The notes under the pieces are model-generated. The model saw only the letters and a list, made by a program, of their open reading frames with translations, searched no databases and was not told the origin of the DNA. This document shows, piece after piece, positions 41,550 through 55,784 of a stretch of DNA of 64,000 bases. The stretch is taken from NCBI RefSeq assembly GCF_000737325.1, contig NZ_CP011125.1:434001-498000 (forward strand), in the 5' to 3' direction. The stretch comes from Sandaracinus amylolyticus (lineage in GTDB: Bacteria > Myxococcota_A > Polyangia > Polyangiales > Sandaracinaceae). Positions within the stretch are counted from its first letter, which is position 1. The number at the start of each line of letters is the position of its first letter. Both the position numbers and the translations under genes were made by a program.

Positions 41550-43820
41550 ATGCCGCCCCACGCCCGATGCGCGCTCGCGTCGATGCTCGTGTGGCTCGCG
41601 GCAGGTTGCGCCGCGGGCTCGGACGGCATCGCGCTGCGCTCGTGGACCGTGCGCGAGGGCGATGCGCCCGCCGCGCCGATCACGCTGCCGACGCACCTCG
41701 TCGGCGACGCGTTCGCGCGCGACGGCACGCACGTGCTCGAGAGCGACGTCGTCATCCCGCTCGAGATGCGCGATCGCGATCTCGAGCTCGTCGTGCCGAG
41801 CCTCGCCGCGATCGTCACGCTGCGCGCCGACGGGATCTCGCTCGGTCGCGCCGACCTCGCCGCGTCGTATCGCTCGGTCGCGCCGCAGCGATGGCGCATC
41901 CCGCGCGCGCTCGTGCGAGACGGCTCGGTCCACCTCGCGCTGCACGTGACGCGACGCTGGACGCAGGCGTCGTGGATCGACGTCGTGCCGCGGCTGCGCA
42001 CGATGGGCACCACCGACTGGTCGACGTCGATCGTCGACGCGACGAACCGCGCGGGCGCGGCGTGCGGCGCCGCCGCGACGCTGCAGGTCGGGCTCACGTG
42101 CCTGCTCGTCTACTTCCACGATCGACGGCGCAGGCCGTACCTGTGGTTCGGCATCCAGGCGTTCTCCGCCTCGACGTACCCCTCGTTCGTGCTCGGCGCG
42201 TTCCAGTGGCTCGGCCCGATCGACGTCGTCGTGATGGAGCTCGGGCTCCTCTCCGCGGTGTGGGCTTCGGTGCACTTCACGCACGCCGCGTTCGCGCTCG
42301 GTCGCCCGCCGCGCGCGTTCGGGGTCGGCGTGGCGATCAGCGCGATCGTCGTCGTGCTCTTCTCGGGGCCGTACGTCGCGACGCAGATCGCAGTGCCCTT
42401 CGTCGTCGCGCTGGTCGCGACGGTCACGCTCTACCAGCTCGCGCGCGGCATCGGCCTGCTCGCGTGCTCGCGCGATCGCGGCAGCGCGCTGCTGCTCTTC
42501 CTCGCGTGGACCGCGCTCGCGACGACGACCTGGAGCGATCTCTGCACGTGGTATGCGCTCGGCGAGCCGCTCGGCGGTGCGCGCCCGGGCGTCGTCGGGC
42601 TCGCGTTCTTCGCGCTCTTCCTGTCGCTGCTGCTCTCGCGCAGCCACGTGCTCGCGCTCGGCGACGCGGATCGCCTCAACGCGGAGCTCGCGGATCGCCT
42701 CGCGCTGCTCGAGACGCGACAGAAGGAGGTCGAGGCGCTCAACGCCGAGCTCCGTCATCAGGTCGCGTCGCGCTCCGAGCAGCTCTTCTCCGCGCTCTCG
42801 GTCGTCGCGAAGGTGCGATCGACGGTGGTCGAGCCGGCGCCCGGGGACGTGCTCAGTGATCGTTATCGTCTCGAGCGCATCCTCGACGAGGGCGGCATGG
42901 GCGTGGTCTACGAGGCCACGCGCGTCTCGGACGGATCGCAGTTCGCGATCAAGATCGCGCTCGAGGCCCACGGCACCGCGGTCGCGCGGCTCGCGCGCGA
43001 GGCGCACCTCGCGTCGCGCGTGCGGCACCCGCACGTCGTGGAGATCGTCGACGTCGACGTGACGCGCGCGGGCCAGCTCTTCCTCGTGCTCGAGCTCGCG
43101 CGCGAGGGGACGCTCAAGCAGCACCGCGAGCGCTATCGCACGCCCGCGCTCGCGATCGTCGTGCTCGCGCAGATCGCGGACGGCCTCGCCGAGCTGCACC
43201 GGCTCGGGATCATCCATCGCGATCTGAAGCCCGCGAACGTGCTCTTCTTCCGCCACGGCGACAGCCCGATCGCGAAGCTCACGGACTTCGGCATCTCGCG
43301 CCCCGCGCTGCGCCGCACCCAGACGTCCTCCGAGCGCCTGCGCGCGTCGTCGCCGCCTCCGCGCACGAGCGACATCGTCGAGCTGAAGGAGCGCGCCGCC
43401 GCGGAGGCGCGCATCGAGGAGACGCTCGACGAGCCGAGCGCGCCCGATGCGCTCACGGAGCTCGGCGCGGTCGCGGGCACGCCGCGCTACATGGCGCCCG
43501 AGCTCGGGCGCGACGCGAGCTCGTTCGGCACGCGCTCGGACGTGTTCGGCTTCGGCGTGATGGCGTACGAGCTCTTGTCGGGCGCCGGGCCGTGGACCGA
43601 GCCGCCTGCGTCGCTCGTCGCGCGTGGGATCGAGCCGCTGCCGCACATCGCCCTCGCGGCGCGCGTGCCCTCGCTCGATCCGCGCCTGATCGCGCTGATC
43701 GACGCGTGCCTGTCGCTCGATCCTGCGTCGCGTCCGAGCGCCGCGCAGATCGGTGTCGCGCTGCGCTCCATCGAGCGCTCGCTGCACGCCGCGCCTGCGC
43801 CTCGGGTGCAACGCCGCTGA
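41550..43820 (+). CDS. Membrane sensor serine/threonine protein kinase
   Basis: A 756-residue protein from ATG 41550, with a lipobox-like LVWLAAGC after the signal segment. Residues 20-150 form a beta-sandwich-like sensor. Seven hydrophobic segments follow (for example LQVGLTCLLVYF, VVMELGLLSAVWASVHF, VAISAIVVVLFSGPY, LAFFALFLSLLLS), the layout of 7TM-DISM receptors. After a coiled coil (LNAELADRLALLETRQKEVEAL) comes a eukaryote-type kinase: LDEGGMGVVYEA, FAIKIAL, IHRDLKPANVLFF, LTDFGIS, and YMAPELG. All catalytic residues are present, so it should be active. A DISM-type sensor usually pairs with histidine kinases; here it drives a Hanks-type kinase. Ligand unknown. Confidence 0.88.
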   Translation: MPPHARCALASMLVWLAAGCAAGSDGIALRSWTVREGDAPAAPITLPTHLVGDAFARDGTHVLESDVVIPLEMRDRDLELVVPSLAAIVTLRADGISLGRADLAASYRSVAPQRWRIPRALVRDGSVHLALHVTRRWTQASWIDVVPRLRTMGTTDWSTSIVDATNRAGAACGAAATLQVGLTCLLVYFHDRRRRPYLWFGIQAFSASTYPSFVLGAFQWLGPIDVVVMELGLLSAVWASVHFTHAAFALGRPPRAFGVGVAISAIVVVLFSGPYVATQIAVPFVVALVATVTLYQLARGIGLLACSRDRGSALLLFLAWTALATTTWSDLCTWYALGEPLGGARPGVVGLAFFALFLSLLLSRSHVLALGDADRLNAELADRLALLETRQKEVEALNAELRHQVASRSEQLFSALSVVAKVRSTVVEPAPGDVLSDRYRLERILDEGGMGVVYEATRVSDGSQFAIKIALEAHGTAVARLAREAHLASRVRHPHVVEIVDVDVTRAGQLFLVLELAREGTLKQHRERYRTPALAIVVLAQIADGLAELHRLGIIHRDLKPANVLFFRHGDSPIAKLTDFGISRPALRRTQTSSERLRASSPPPRTSDIVELKERAAAEARIEETLDEPSAPDALTELGAVAGTPRYMAPELGRDASSFGTRSDVFGFGVMAYELLSGAGPWTEPPASLVARGIEPLPHIALAARVPSLDPRLIALIDACLSLDPASRPSAAQIGVALRSIERSLHAAPAPRVQRR

Positions 43821-43898
43821 CCGCGACCACGACGAAGCCTGGCGAGAAGCGCCGGGGCGAGTGTCCATCATCGAGGAGATCACACGTACACTCCGCGC

Positions 43899-47042
<3,144 letters not shown>

Positions 47043-47048
47043 GAACGA

Positions 47049-47087
47049 GAACGCCGCAGCAGAGACGGAATCTCCGCTGCGGCGTTC
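47049..47087. terminator. Bidirectional terminator hairpin
   Basis: GAACGCCGCAGC pairs with GCTGCGGCGTTC, and an inner GAGA/TCTC extension continues the stem, leaving a short CGGAA loop. It lies between the convergent RCC1 lipoprotein and outer-membrane genes. On the plus strand TTC follows; no long U tract. Confidence 0.65.
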
Positions 47088-47110
47088 TTCATGTGTGGGA
47101 GCGATGTTCG

Positions 47111-48355
47111 TCAGTAGCGGCCGAACACGCTCACGACGAAGCGCGTCTCGTCACGATCGAACCCGATGATCTGCTGCACGCCGCCGCGCACGATGTCGCT
47201 GTATCCGTGCTCGAGCGAGAGCGTCAGCGACACGTACTCGATCGGCGTGTACGTGGCGCCGAGCGACCAGTACCAGTCGCCCTCCCACGGATCACGCGCG
47301 CCCGTGGCCGACTCGTCGGCCGCCATGTAGCGCAGCAGTCCTCGGATTCCCGCCGAGCCCTGCACGAGCAGCGATCCGAACGTGGGATCGTCGAAGATCC
47401 CCTGCTGCAGCAGCAGACCGGCCTCGAGCCGAAGGCGCGTGTTGAGACCCCCGGTGGTGTCCCACGCGTCCACGATCACCGCGCCGTTCTGCTCCGCGTA
47501 TTCGTGGAATCGATACTGCGCGCGCAGATCGACACCCACCATGAATCGATGGATCACCGGCAGACGCATCGCCGTGATCCAATCGAGCGCCGTGTAGTAC
47601 AGGTTCGCTCGGCTCTCGCGCGACGCCGGGAAATACGCCGCGAGCCGATGCACGAAGTGGAGCGAGTGATCCGGCAGCCCGATGTCGCGCAGCGACTGCG
47701 AGTGACGGATACCCACGCCGACGAAGGGATCGGTGAAGTCGACTGCCGACTCCCCGTCGACCGTCCAGAAGCGCTGCGAGAGACCACCCCACGCCGTGGC
47801 GTAGAGCCCCTGCAGCACCGGAATGTCGAATTCGACCCCGAGGTAGTAGTACATGAGGATGTCGTTCTCGGGATCGCGGTCGAGGACGATCGGCTGCTGG
47901 TAGTCGATTCGCCCCATCACGCGCCAGAACTTCTGCGCTGCGCTCGCCGCCGCCTGCTCCGCGGTGCAGAGGCCGCGCAGGACGTCCTGCGCGGTGCACC
48001 CACGGGCCTGCGGCTCACCCGGCGACTGGCTCGCCTGATCCGCCGGCTGCTGCGCGCTCACGCTCGCAGCGGTGTCCGGCGTCGTCGGCTCGTCGATCGT
48101 CGTGGTGGGCTGCACCTCTGGCTCCTCTGCCGTCGTCTCGACCTCGGCCTCGACGACACTGTCTGCTTCGGTCGCGACCTCGGCCTCGGCAGCAGCCTCG
48201 GCCTCGGCTTCGATCGTGGCGTCGCCCTCGCTCTGTGCGCGCGCCGCGCGCGGCGCGACTGCGATGCTCGTCATCGCGAGCAACACCGCCGCCCACGGCG
48301 CGAATCGGATCCTCTCGAGAGGGCCGGGGCCCTCTCGCGATTGGACGCCTCGCAC
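47111..48355 (-). CDS. Predicted outer-membrane beta-barrel protein
   Basis: A 414-residue exported protein from a GTG one base after the upstream stop. The signal peptide is VLLAMTSIAVAPRAARAQ. Residues 45-100 are a low-complexity Glu/Ala/Thr stretch, then from about 140 there are many alternating amphipathic strands (FWRVMGRIDYQQPIVL, MYYYLGVEFDIPVLQG, ...LSLEHGYSDIVRGG) and the last residues TRFVVSVFGRY, ending in aromatic Tyr as expected for BAM recognition. I cannot name a family. Its coupling with a metalloprotease lipoprotein and a large lipoprotein suggests that the three form one envelope system. Confidence 0.7.
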   Translation of the reverse strand: MRGVQSREGPGPLERIRFAPWAAVLLAMTSIAVAPRAARAQSEGDATIEAEAEAAAEAEVATEADSVVEAEVETTAEEPEVQPTTTIDEPTTPDTAASVSAQQPADQASQSPGEPQARGCTAQDVLRGLCTAEQAAASAAQKFWRVMGRIDYQQPIVLDRDPENDILMYYYLGVEFDIPVLQGLYATAWGGLSQRFWTVDGESAVDFTDPFVGVGIRHSQSLRDIGLPDHSLHFVHRLAAYFPASRESRANLYYTALDWITAMRLPVIHRFMVGVDLRAQYRFHEYAEQNGAVIVDAWDTTGGLNTRLRLEAGLLLQQGIFDDPTFGSLLVQGSAGIRGLLRYMAADESATGARDPWEGDWYWSLGATYTPIEYVSLTLSLEHGYSDIVRGGVQQIIGFDRDETRFVVSVFGRY

Positions 48356-48356
48356 G

Positions 48357-51300
48357 TCAGAAACCCACGAAGTTGTTGTAGTACTCGTAGTACGCGAGGA
48401 GCGTCTTGATGCCGTAGTTGTCGAGATCGCCTCGACGCCCGGCGTTCAAGTCCTCGTTGTACTCGCGCATCGACTGGAAGCTGACCGGGCTCCGCGAGCG
48501 GCTCGTCACGAGATGCCAGCCCTGGTCCTCGAGGAACGTGTAGATGTGCTCCTCGCCGTCGTGCACGAAGATCTGCGCGGGGTTGCCCTCCGCCGTCGCC
48601 TCCTCGATCACGTGCTCGCCGAGCTCCAGCTCGAGCTCCTCGAGGTTCTCGTAGCGGCGGATCGCGATGCGCTCGCGAAGGCCGACGTCACCGATGAGGT
48701 TCGTGTTGGTCGCCGACGCGAACAGGTTCACCGCGAGGAAGCGGAACCACGGGAACGTGTCGTAGTTGGCGCCCAGCATGTCGTCGAGCACGCGCTGCGA
48801 GAGCGCGCTCGTGCGCGAGCCGAACGGAGGCGCGTCGTACATCGCGGCGTACGTCTCGACGTTCGGGTCGTAGTTGTAGACGAGCTGCAGATCCATGAAC
48901 GCGAACGTCGCGTACAGCTTGTCCGTGATGATGCCCAGTCGGAGGATGTCGCCGTAGTACGGGTCGAACTCCGTCTGATAGTTCCGCAGCGATGCAGGCT
49001 GGTTGATGACGGCGTCGTAGAACGCCATCACGAGATCGATCGACGCCTGGATGTCCGAGTAGAAGTCGCGCGCGATGGCGTCGTACTCGGGGTCGCTCAG
49101 CACCTCGCGCTCGGGGTCGAGCTGATCGAGGCGCTTCAGCACGTCCTGCACGCCGCCGCCCGACCAGTCGAACTGGCCGAGGTACCACATGCGCTGGAGA
49201 TCGAAGATCGCCGCGAAGATCTGTCCCGTGTACGCGCTGGTGTCCCAGAAGCGGCGGTACGCGCGACGATTGCGGATCGAATAGAGCCAGTCGTAGCGCT
49301 CGATCGCGTTGAGCGTGATCTGGCTCGGCGTGACGCCGAGATCGTGCGCGCGGCAGAGCGGCGAACGATACCGGTGCTCGTCGGTGCAATAGAGATAGTC
49401 ACCCGCCATCGCGCGCTCGCGCGCGTCGGCGTTGCCGTAGATCCACGAGAGCGCGGCGCGGTCGTACTGACCCCATCCGCGCGGCGAGCCCGCCTCTTCC
49501 TGCGACGTGACGTAGTCCATCACCGACGACGAGAGATCGCCCTCGTCGAAGTGGTGCGCGTCGATGCTGCCGTAGAAGTTGTGGCGGAGGCTCAGCGTGT
49601 GGCCGAACTCGTGGATCGCGACGTGCGACACCACGTCCTCGATGATCCGCTCGCGGTACTCCTCGTTCGACTCGAACACGCCCGCGTCGGTGCAGCGGCG
49701 CGCGCCGTTCGAGATCGCGCCGATCGCGTCGGTCTCCTCGAACACGTGGATGTTGTGGCGCGCCAGCGCGAGCTCCTCGTCCGCCTGGAGCTCGTCGTGG
49801 TTGCGACGCCACTCGCGGAACTGATCCGCGAAGTCGTTCATCGCCTCGATGCCCTCGGTGCCCGTCATGTCGGTCGGACCGAACGGGCTCTCGTTCATCG
49901 TGATCTCGTCCATCGCCGAGCGGAACTCGCGATCCACCGCGCGACGCTCGCGGTAGCGCTGGATCGGCATCTCGGTGTTGCGATAGACGTAGCTGTTCCA
50001 GTCCGGACGCACGTAGCGGAGCTCGCCCATCGTGCGGAGGTAGTCCGTGATGAACTCGTCGCGCGGACGCACCGGGCTCGGGATCAGCTGATCCGTCGGA
50101 TTCTGGTCCTCCGCCGGCTCCGGCAGATCCATCACGCGGCGCATCTCCTGGAAGAGGCCGGTGCGAAGGCGGCTCGCGCGCTCGATCGGCGCGACGGTCT
50201 CACCGGGCTCGCACGCCGTCGTCTCCCACGTCGCGCCCTCTTCGAGCTGACGACCGCCGTTCTCCTCCAGGTAGTCCTGGATGAGATAGCGGTAGTAGTC
50301 CATTCCGACGTTGTAGAGATTCAGATACCCGTTGATCAGCTCACCGGTGCGCGGGTGCGCGCCCGAGGGGCCGTATCCGAGCAGGCCGCGCGTCGTGTCG
50401 ATGTCCTGGTGCCACGCGACGAAGCTGTAGCGGAGATCGCCGAAGTGGCGCTCCACGCCGTCCTCGTTCCACTCCGCGAAGCGGAAGCGCAGCGTCGCGC
50501 CCGCCTCTTCGAGCACCTGGTTCGTGTGCTCCGCGATCGCCTCGTACATCGGCTTGAAGCGCTCGGGGAACCCGGGGACGAAGTAGTACGTGACGGGCTC
50601 GTCGCTCGGACGGTTCGGATCCCAGCGGTGCAGATAGCTCGTCGCCTCGAGCAGACCGCTCTCGGGATCACGCAGGAACGAGAGGTGCTGGAAGGTGCCG
50701 AATCGGCGATTGACCTCCGCCTTCTCCTCGATCGTCTCCGCCTGATAGGTCGACTCCGGACGGCGCCAGAAGCTCAGCCGGTAACGCACCGTCGTCGTGC
50801 CGACGCCGGTCGCCAGAGAGACCATGTCGTAACACCCGCCGTCGGCGCGAACCGCGTAGTTCACCTCGACGACGAAGCTCATGTACTGGTCCTCGTCGTC
50901 CCGCTCGAACGAGTCGGGCACGAGATTCGTGCTCTGCTGGTTCGCGCACTCCGCGACGAAGTCCGCGTAGAACCACGCGATCTGCGAGACCGGATCGAGC
51001 GTCGCGTCCTCGAAGTCGACGCGGAACTGCTGGCGGCGCTGCCAGGGGAGCTCCGTGTTCTCCTCGAGGAAGTTCGTGCGCTCGCCGTTCAGCGTCTCGC
51101 GCAGGCGCACGTCGACGTGCTGCCCCGGGAACTCGAGCAGCACGCGGTCGGTGCGGCTCGTCGTGTCGTCGTTCGGGTTCGCGGGGTCGTCACCCTGCAG
51201 CGTCTGCGCGTCGATCAGCTGCAGCGCGTCCTCGCTGAAGCGGAAGTCGACGAGGCGCAGATCACTCTGGAATCCGGGGAACACGTAGTCGCCGAGCACG

Positions 51301-51488
51301 TTGGGCGAGCTCGTCTCGACCACGGTGACCTGGAAGAGCCAGTCGTCCTCCCGACCCTCGACCGGCTCGACGAGATCGAGCTTGTCGAGATAGACGACCT
51401 CGTCGTCGAGGCCGTTGCGCACCGGGCGGTGCGACACACACGCAGCCAATACGAGGCTGCACATCATCAGTCCGATGGAGCGCTTCAT
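48357..51488 (-). CDS. Metzincin-like zinc metalloprotease lipoprotein
   Basis: A 1043-residue lipoprotein (MCSLVLAAC lipobox). Near residue 626 lies HEFGHTLSLRHNF, which gives HExxHxxxxxH with His626, Glu627, His630 and His636; the usual Gly of the metzincin site is Ser. The Met-turn segment SSSVMDYV follows. This pattern is that of DUF4953/DUF5117-type met-zincin proteins. The chain before it is mostly beta-rich; the chain after is helical. The protease is expected outside the cytoplasm. Its gene follows the 780-aa lipoprotein gene by 11 bases and precedes the beta-barrel gene by one base. Substrate unknown. Confidence 0.85.
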   Translation of the reverse strand: MKRSIGLMMCSLVLAACVSHRPVRNGLDDEVVYLDKLDLVEPVEGREDDWLFQVTVVETSSPNVLGDYVFPGFQSDLRLVDFRFSEDALQLIDAQTLQGDDPANPNDDTTSRTDRVLLEFPGQHVDVRLRETLNGERTNFLEENTELPWQRRQQFRVDFEDATLDPVSQIAWFYADFVAECANQQSTNLVPDSFERDDEDQYMSFVVEVNYAVRADGGCYDMVSLATGVGTTTVRYRLSFWRRPESTYQAETIEEKAEVNRRFGTFQHLSFLRDPESGLLEATSYLHRWDPNRPSDEPVTYYFVPGFPERFKPMYEAIAEHTNQVLEEAGATLRFRFAEWNEDGVERHFGDLRYSFVAWHQDIDTTRGLLGYGPSGAHPRTGELINGYLNLYNVGMDYYRYLIQDYLEENGGRQLEEGATWETTACEPGETVAPIERASRLRTGLFQEMRRVMDLPEPAEDQNPTDQLIPSPVRPRDEFITDYLRTMGELRYVRPDWNSYVYRNTEMPIQRYRERRAVDREFRSAMDEITMNESPFGPTDMTGTEGIEAMNDFADQFREWRRNHDELQADEELALARHNIHVFEETDAIGAISNGARRCTDAGVFESNEEYRERIIEDVVSHVAIHEFGHTLSLRHNFYGSIDAHHFDEGDLSSSVMDYVTSQEEAGSPRGWGQYDRAALSWIYGNADARERAMAGDYLYCTDEHRYRSPLCRAHDLGVTPSQITLNAIERYDWLYSIRNRRAYRRFWDTSAYTGQIFAAIFDLQRMWYLGQFDWSGGGVQDVLKRLDQLDPEREVLSDPEYDAIARDFYSDIQASIDLVMAFYDAVINQPASLRNYQTEFDPYYGDILRLGIITDKLYATFAFMDLQLVYNYDPNVETYAAMYDAPPFGSRTSALSQRVLDDMLGANYDTFPWFRFLAVNLFASATNTNLIGDVGLRERIAIRRYENLEELELELGEHVIEEATAEGNPAQIFVHDGEEHIYTFLEDQGWHLVTSRSRSPVSFQSMREYNEDLNAGRRGDLDNYGIKTLLAYYEYYNNFVGF

Positions 51489-51499
51489 GACCGACCTCT

Positions 51500-53842
51500 T
51501 CAGCGCCAGAGGGCGACGGTCGTCGCGCGCCCAGCGATCGTGGTGAACTGGATGCGATTCGTCAGCGACGCGACGCTGTTCAGCACACTGCCGTCGTCGG
51601 AGTAGTTGAAGACGAGCTCACACGACTGGTACGTGTCGTCGCCCACGATGCGTCGCCATCGCTCGACCGAGCGGCGCACGTCGTCACCGAACGCGATGCG
51701 CAGCGGCGCGCGGCGCGTCGGATCGGTGCAGAGCGTCGGACGGCCCTTGAACACGCGCTGCTCGACGCGACCGATCGTCCCGTCGGCGAGCACGTGGAAG
51801 ACCTGCAGCGTCTCCTTACCGAGCAGGAAGACTTCGTGCGCCGGCACGAACTCCCAGCGCTCGCCGCGAAGCTGGCGCAGGAAGCCGGCGCGGTCCTCGA
51901 TCGACGTGCCCGGCACGACGAGCGGGATCCGACCCTCCGCGCCCTCGCCGAGCACCAGCGCGATCTCGAGCGTGTCGAGCGTGCGATCGGGACTGCCCAC
52001 CTCGATGCCTCCGCCGCCGAGCGCGAACGGATTCACCTGCGCGAGCTGCTCGACCGCGATCCGGACGTCGTAGTAGGTCGGCGCGACTCCGCCGACCGCA
52101 GGCCACACCGCCTGGTTCACGCTGCCGAAGACCTCGTCGACGCCACTGCCGCCGTGCTCGATCGTGATCGCGGTGACCGCGCCGAAGTTGAGGCTGTACT
52201 GGACGACGAGGCGATAGGGCTCGTCACCTTGCACGAAGCTGCCGAACGCGATGACCCAGCGCTCGTCGTCGGTGGTGCGGAACCCACGGAACGACGTCGG
52301 CGCATCGGTCTGACCGAAGCTGAACGACGACATGACGGTCGCGACGAACGGCTCGATCAGGGCGGTGTCGGTGAGCGCATCGGGATCGACCTGCGCGCGC
52401 TCTTCGTCGGAGAGCGCGGCGTACGCCGCGCGCACGCGCGCGAGCACGGTCGGCACCCAGCTCGTCGGCGCGCCACCCATCGGCGTGAAGAGCAGCTCGC
52501 CGATGCGCTGCGGATCGTTCGCGAGCGTCGGCTCGGGCGGGATCACGAAATTCGCGAACGGATGGCTCTCGCTCGCGTCGTCCGAGAGGCTCGCCGCGAG
52601 GTGCGCGCGCAGACGCACGAGGTAGTCGTCGCCGAGCGTGCGGGGCACGAACTGGGGCACCACCGCGGGGAGCGAGCGCGTGAAGCTCAGCGAGTGGAGG
52701 CGATCCGAGTCCGCCGGGCGCTCGCCGTCCTCGAACACGCCGTTCTCGCTAGGGCGCAGGAAGTCGAGCGTCATTCCGTCGAACTGCACCGACACCGAGT
52801 CGCGCTGTCCCGCGACGTCGTAATTGGCGCGCTGGAGAGTGCGCTCCGCGGTCACGCAGCCCTCGCGGAACTGCGCCCACGTCATCGAGCCCGCGAGATC
52901 GACGTCGCACCCGTCGACCGACTCGCTCGCGAACCGCGGCGCCACCACGGACGAGCCGCGCTCGCCGAAGCTGAGCTCGCCGAAGAGCTCGAAGTCCGCT
53001 TTCCGGACCGGCTGCAGATACACGAAGATCAGATGCCCGTCCGGGGTGAAGCGCAGCTGCACGCCGGAGTCCGAGAGATCGACGAACGTGTCCTGCGGGA
53101 CCGTCTCGTCGGTCGCCGTGTAGATCACGTCACAGCGCTGCTCGGCGATGCAGTCGTAGCCGGCAGGCAGCGGGTCGTCGCCGAAGAACGTCTGACGGAC
53201 CATGCCGTAGATGCGAGTGACGTTCTGACGATTGAGCCACGAGCGCGGGCGGCTCGCCGCCTCGGCGCGCGAGCTGTACTCGTCGAGCTCGACTCCGCCG
53301 ATCGTCACGCGCTCGCGCGGGCGCACGACGATCTCCTCGGTCGTGTCGCCGATGCGCACGCTGCCGCGCATCGATCCGAGGTAGCTCTGATAGGCCATCA
53401 CGCCTTCGATCAGGCGCGTCTCCTCGTTGAAGAAGACGATGAGCTCCTGAGTCGGGCCCCAGACGAACGCGTCGGAGTACGTCTCCGTGGGCTCGCAGAA
53501 CTTGCCGTCCGAGGGACGTCCGAGCAGCGCGTCCGCGTGGAGCGGCTGACCGTCGGGCGACCAGAGCGGGATGCGCCCCGCGGACACGTCGGGGACGAGA
53601 GGCTCGTCGACGAGATCCGCAATCAGGCTGGTCGCTTCCGCTTCGTCACAGAAGCGCGCGCGGCCGGCGCTGTCGCCACCGGTGAATCCGTCGAATCCGC
53701 GACTGCCATCCTCCGTCCAGCCATCACCGGAGCGCAGTGGAGGGTCGCGATCCAGCGGGCGATAGACCTGAGTCGGTCCGTCTTCACAGCCTGCTGCGGC
53801 GACTCCCGCAGCGATTATCAGCGCGAGTGATCTCTTTTGCAT
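51500..53842 (-). CDS. Large exported lipoprotein of unknown function
   Basis: A 780-residue lipoprotein from ATG 53842 with ribosome binding site GAGG; lipobox AGVAAAGC. It is rich in beta strands and has scattered Cys (FCDEAE, GKFCEPTE, CIAEQRCDV, VDGCDVDL). I recognise no domain. Segments such as VQLRFTPDGHLIFVYLQPV and FVWGPTQELIVFF look like propeller or sandwich strands. As first gene of the set with the metalloprotease and the beta-barrel protein, it could be a partner or substrate. Function is not known. Confidence 0.7.
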   Translation of the reverse strand: MQKRSLALIIAAGVAAAGCEDGPTQVYRPLDRDPPLRSGDGWTEDGSRGFDGFTGGDSAGRARFCDEAEATSLIADLVDEPLVPDVSAGRIPLWSPDGQPLHADALLGRPSDGKFCEPTETYSDAFVWGPTQELIVFFNEETRLIEGVMAYQSYLGSMRGSVRIGDTTEEIVVRPRERVTIGGVELDEYSSRAEAASRPRSWLNRQNVTRIYGMVRQTFFGDDPLPAGYDCIAEQRCDVIYTATDETVPQDTFVDLSDSGVQLRFTPDGHLIFVYLQPVRKADFELFGELSFGERGSSVVAPRFASESVDGCDVDLAGSMTWAQFREGCVTAERTLQRANYDVAGQRDSVSVQFDGMTLDFLRPSENGVFEDGERPADSDRLHSLSFTRSLPAVVPQFVPRTLGDDYLVRLRAHLAASLSDDASESHPFANFVIPPEPTLANDPQRIGELLFTPMGGAPTSWVPTVLARVRAAYAALSDEERAQVDPDALTDTALIEPFVATVMSSFSFGQTDAPTSFRGFRTTDDERWVIAFGSFVQGDEPYRLVVQYSLNFGAVTAITIEHGGSGVDEVFGSVNQAVWPAVGGVAPTYYDVRIAVEQLAQVNPFALGGGGIEVGSPDRTLDTLEIALVLGEGAEGRIPLVVPGTSIEDRAGFLRQLRGERWEFVPAHEVFLLGKETLQVFHVLADGTIGRVEQRVFKGRPTLCTDPTRRAPLRIAFGDDVRRSVERWRRIVGDDTYQSCELVFNYSDDGSVLNSVASLTNRIQFTTIAGRATTVALWR

Positions 53843-54348
53843 GGGACCTCGATCGGCGTTCGCGAGCGCGAACGGACTCCGGGACAAGTGGCTCGGCTAA
53901 CACGCGTCCAGAGGGGTCGACAAGACCGGAAAACTCACGCGCTGATTGGTTTTTCATCGGCGCGCAATGACGCGCGAAACCTGCAGCTCGCGCGCGAAAA
54001 ACGTCTCTGCGAAGACGGAAATCGCGCGGCGCGAGTGATCGCTTTCCGCGTCTCGATCCACCGTGCGCGAGCTCCGTTTGCAGCCGCGGCATTCCGCGCG
54101 TGTTTCGTTTTCCGCGCCGACGGAATAGGCGCTCCCGCGCGGTAGTCGGAGTGGTCACTCCGGGCGCCACGAATGGTCGGTCCAGCCGCCATCACGAGAT
54201 GCGGGCGCATCCGGGGCGCGGCGGGGCGCGCACCCGGAGCGAGCGCGCGCGAGCGAGCCCGTCGCATCGTCGAGCGAGCCAGTGCGAGCACGCATGTCGG
54301 GCGCGCATCGATCTGCGCGCCACTGCGACTCGCGGGCTCGTGCTCGAA
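53843..54348. other. Intergenic region without recognised genes
   Basis: About 506 bases between the 780-aa lipoprotein start and the purU end. I see no RNA gene, repeat or coding frame with plausible content. A weak TTGTCG/TTAGCC pair on the minus strand, about 75 bases before the lipoprotein ATG, might be its promoter. Confidence 0.4.
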
Positions 54349-55199
<851 letters not shown>

Positions 55200-55784
55200 C
55201 GTCTGCCGTATACCGCGCGCCGCACCGCACGAGAACGTCCCTCGATCGCGTCTGAGCGGCCGACCGCGCGGTCAGATGATGAGTGTTTTGCGTTCGCGCC
55301 CAGGCGCCTGGCCACCCCAGAGCAAATGAGAGCTTCAACAGCTCACGATGCGGCTGCGACTCTATTCACCACTGCGCAAGGCGGGCGCGGCCCCGAAATT
55401 CTGCGTGAACTCCCGCGCCACGACAGGCGAAGAGGAAGTCGGCGTCGACATCATCGAAATGCTCAGCGCCAGATTCTGATGCGGCGCCTGCCGCCGAGTG
55501 TCGTTCGGAGGGTCGTGCTCGCGCGGAAGCCGATGACGCGCGAGCTCCGTTCACAGGCGCGCGGTGCCATCGACGTGCCCGTGGCGGTGTCCGCCGCCCG
55601 CTCGTGCGGGTCGCTGAACGCCTGCGCTAGCGCCGGTGATCGACGCGGGGCGACTCCGCCGCGGCCGCGTGCGTCGTCGCAGCGTCGGGCGCGCGCACGA
55701 TGTCGGCATCCTGAACCCAGTACTGCGCGAATGTTCGCGTGGGAGCGGCGCCGTGGCTCCGCTCGGGTCAGACTCGGGCCGGCG
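55200..55784. other. Intergenic region without recognised genes
   Basis: About 585 bases between purU and the 163-aa gene. Base composition is less GC-biased than in coding DNA (for example GATGAGTGTTTTGC). No RNA gene, repeat or credible open frame is seen; it may hold promoters for both flanking genes. Confidence 0.4.
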
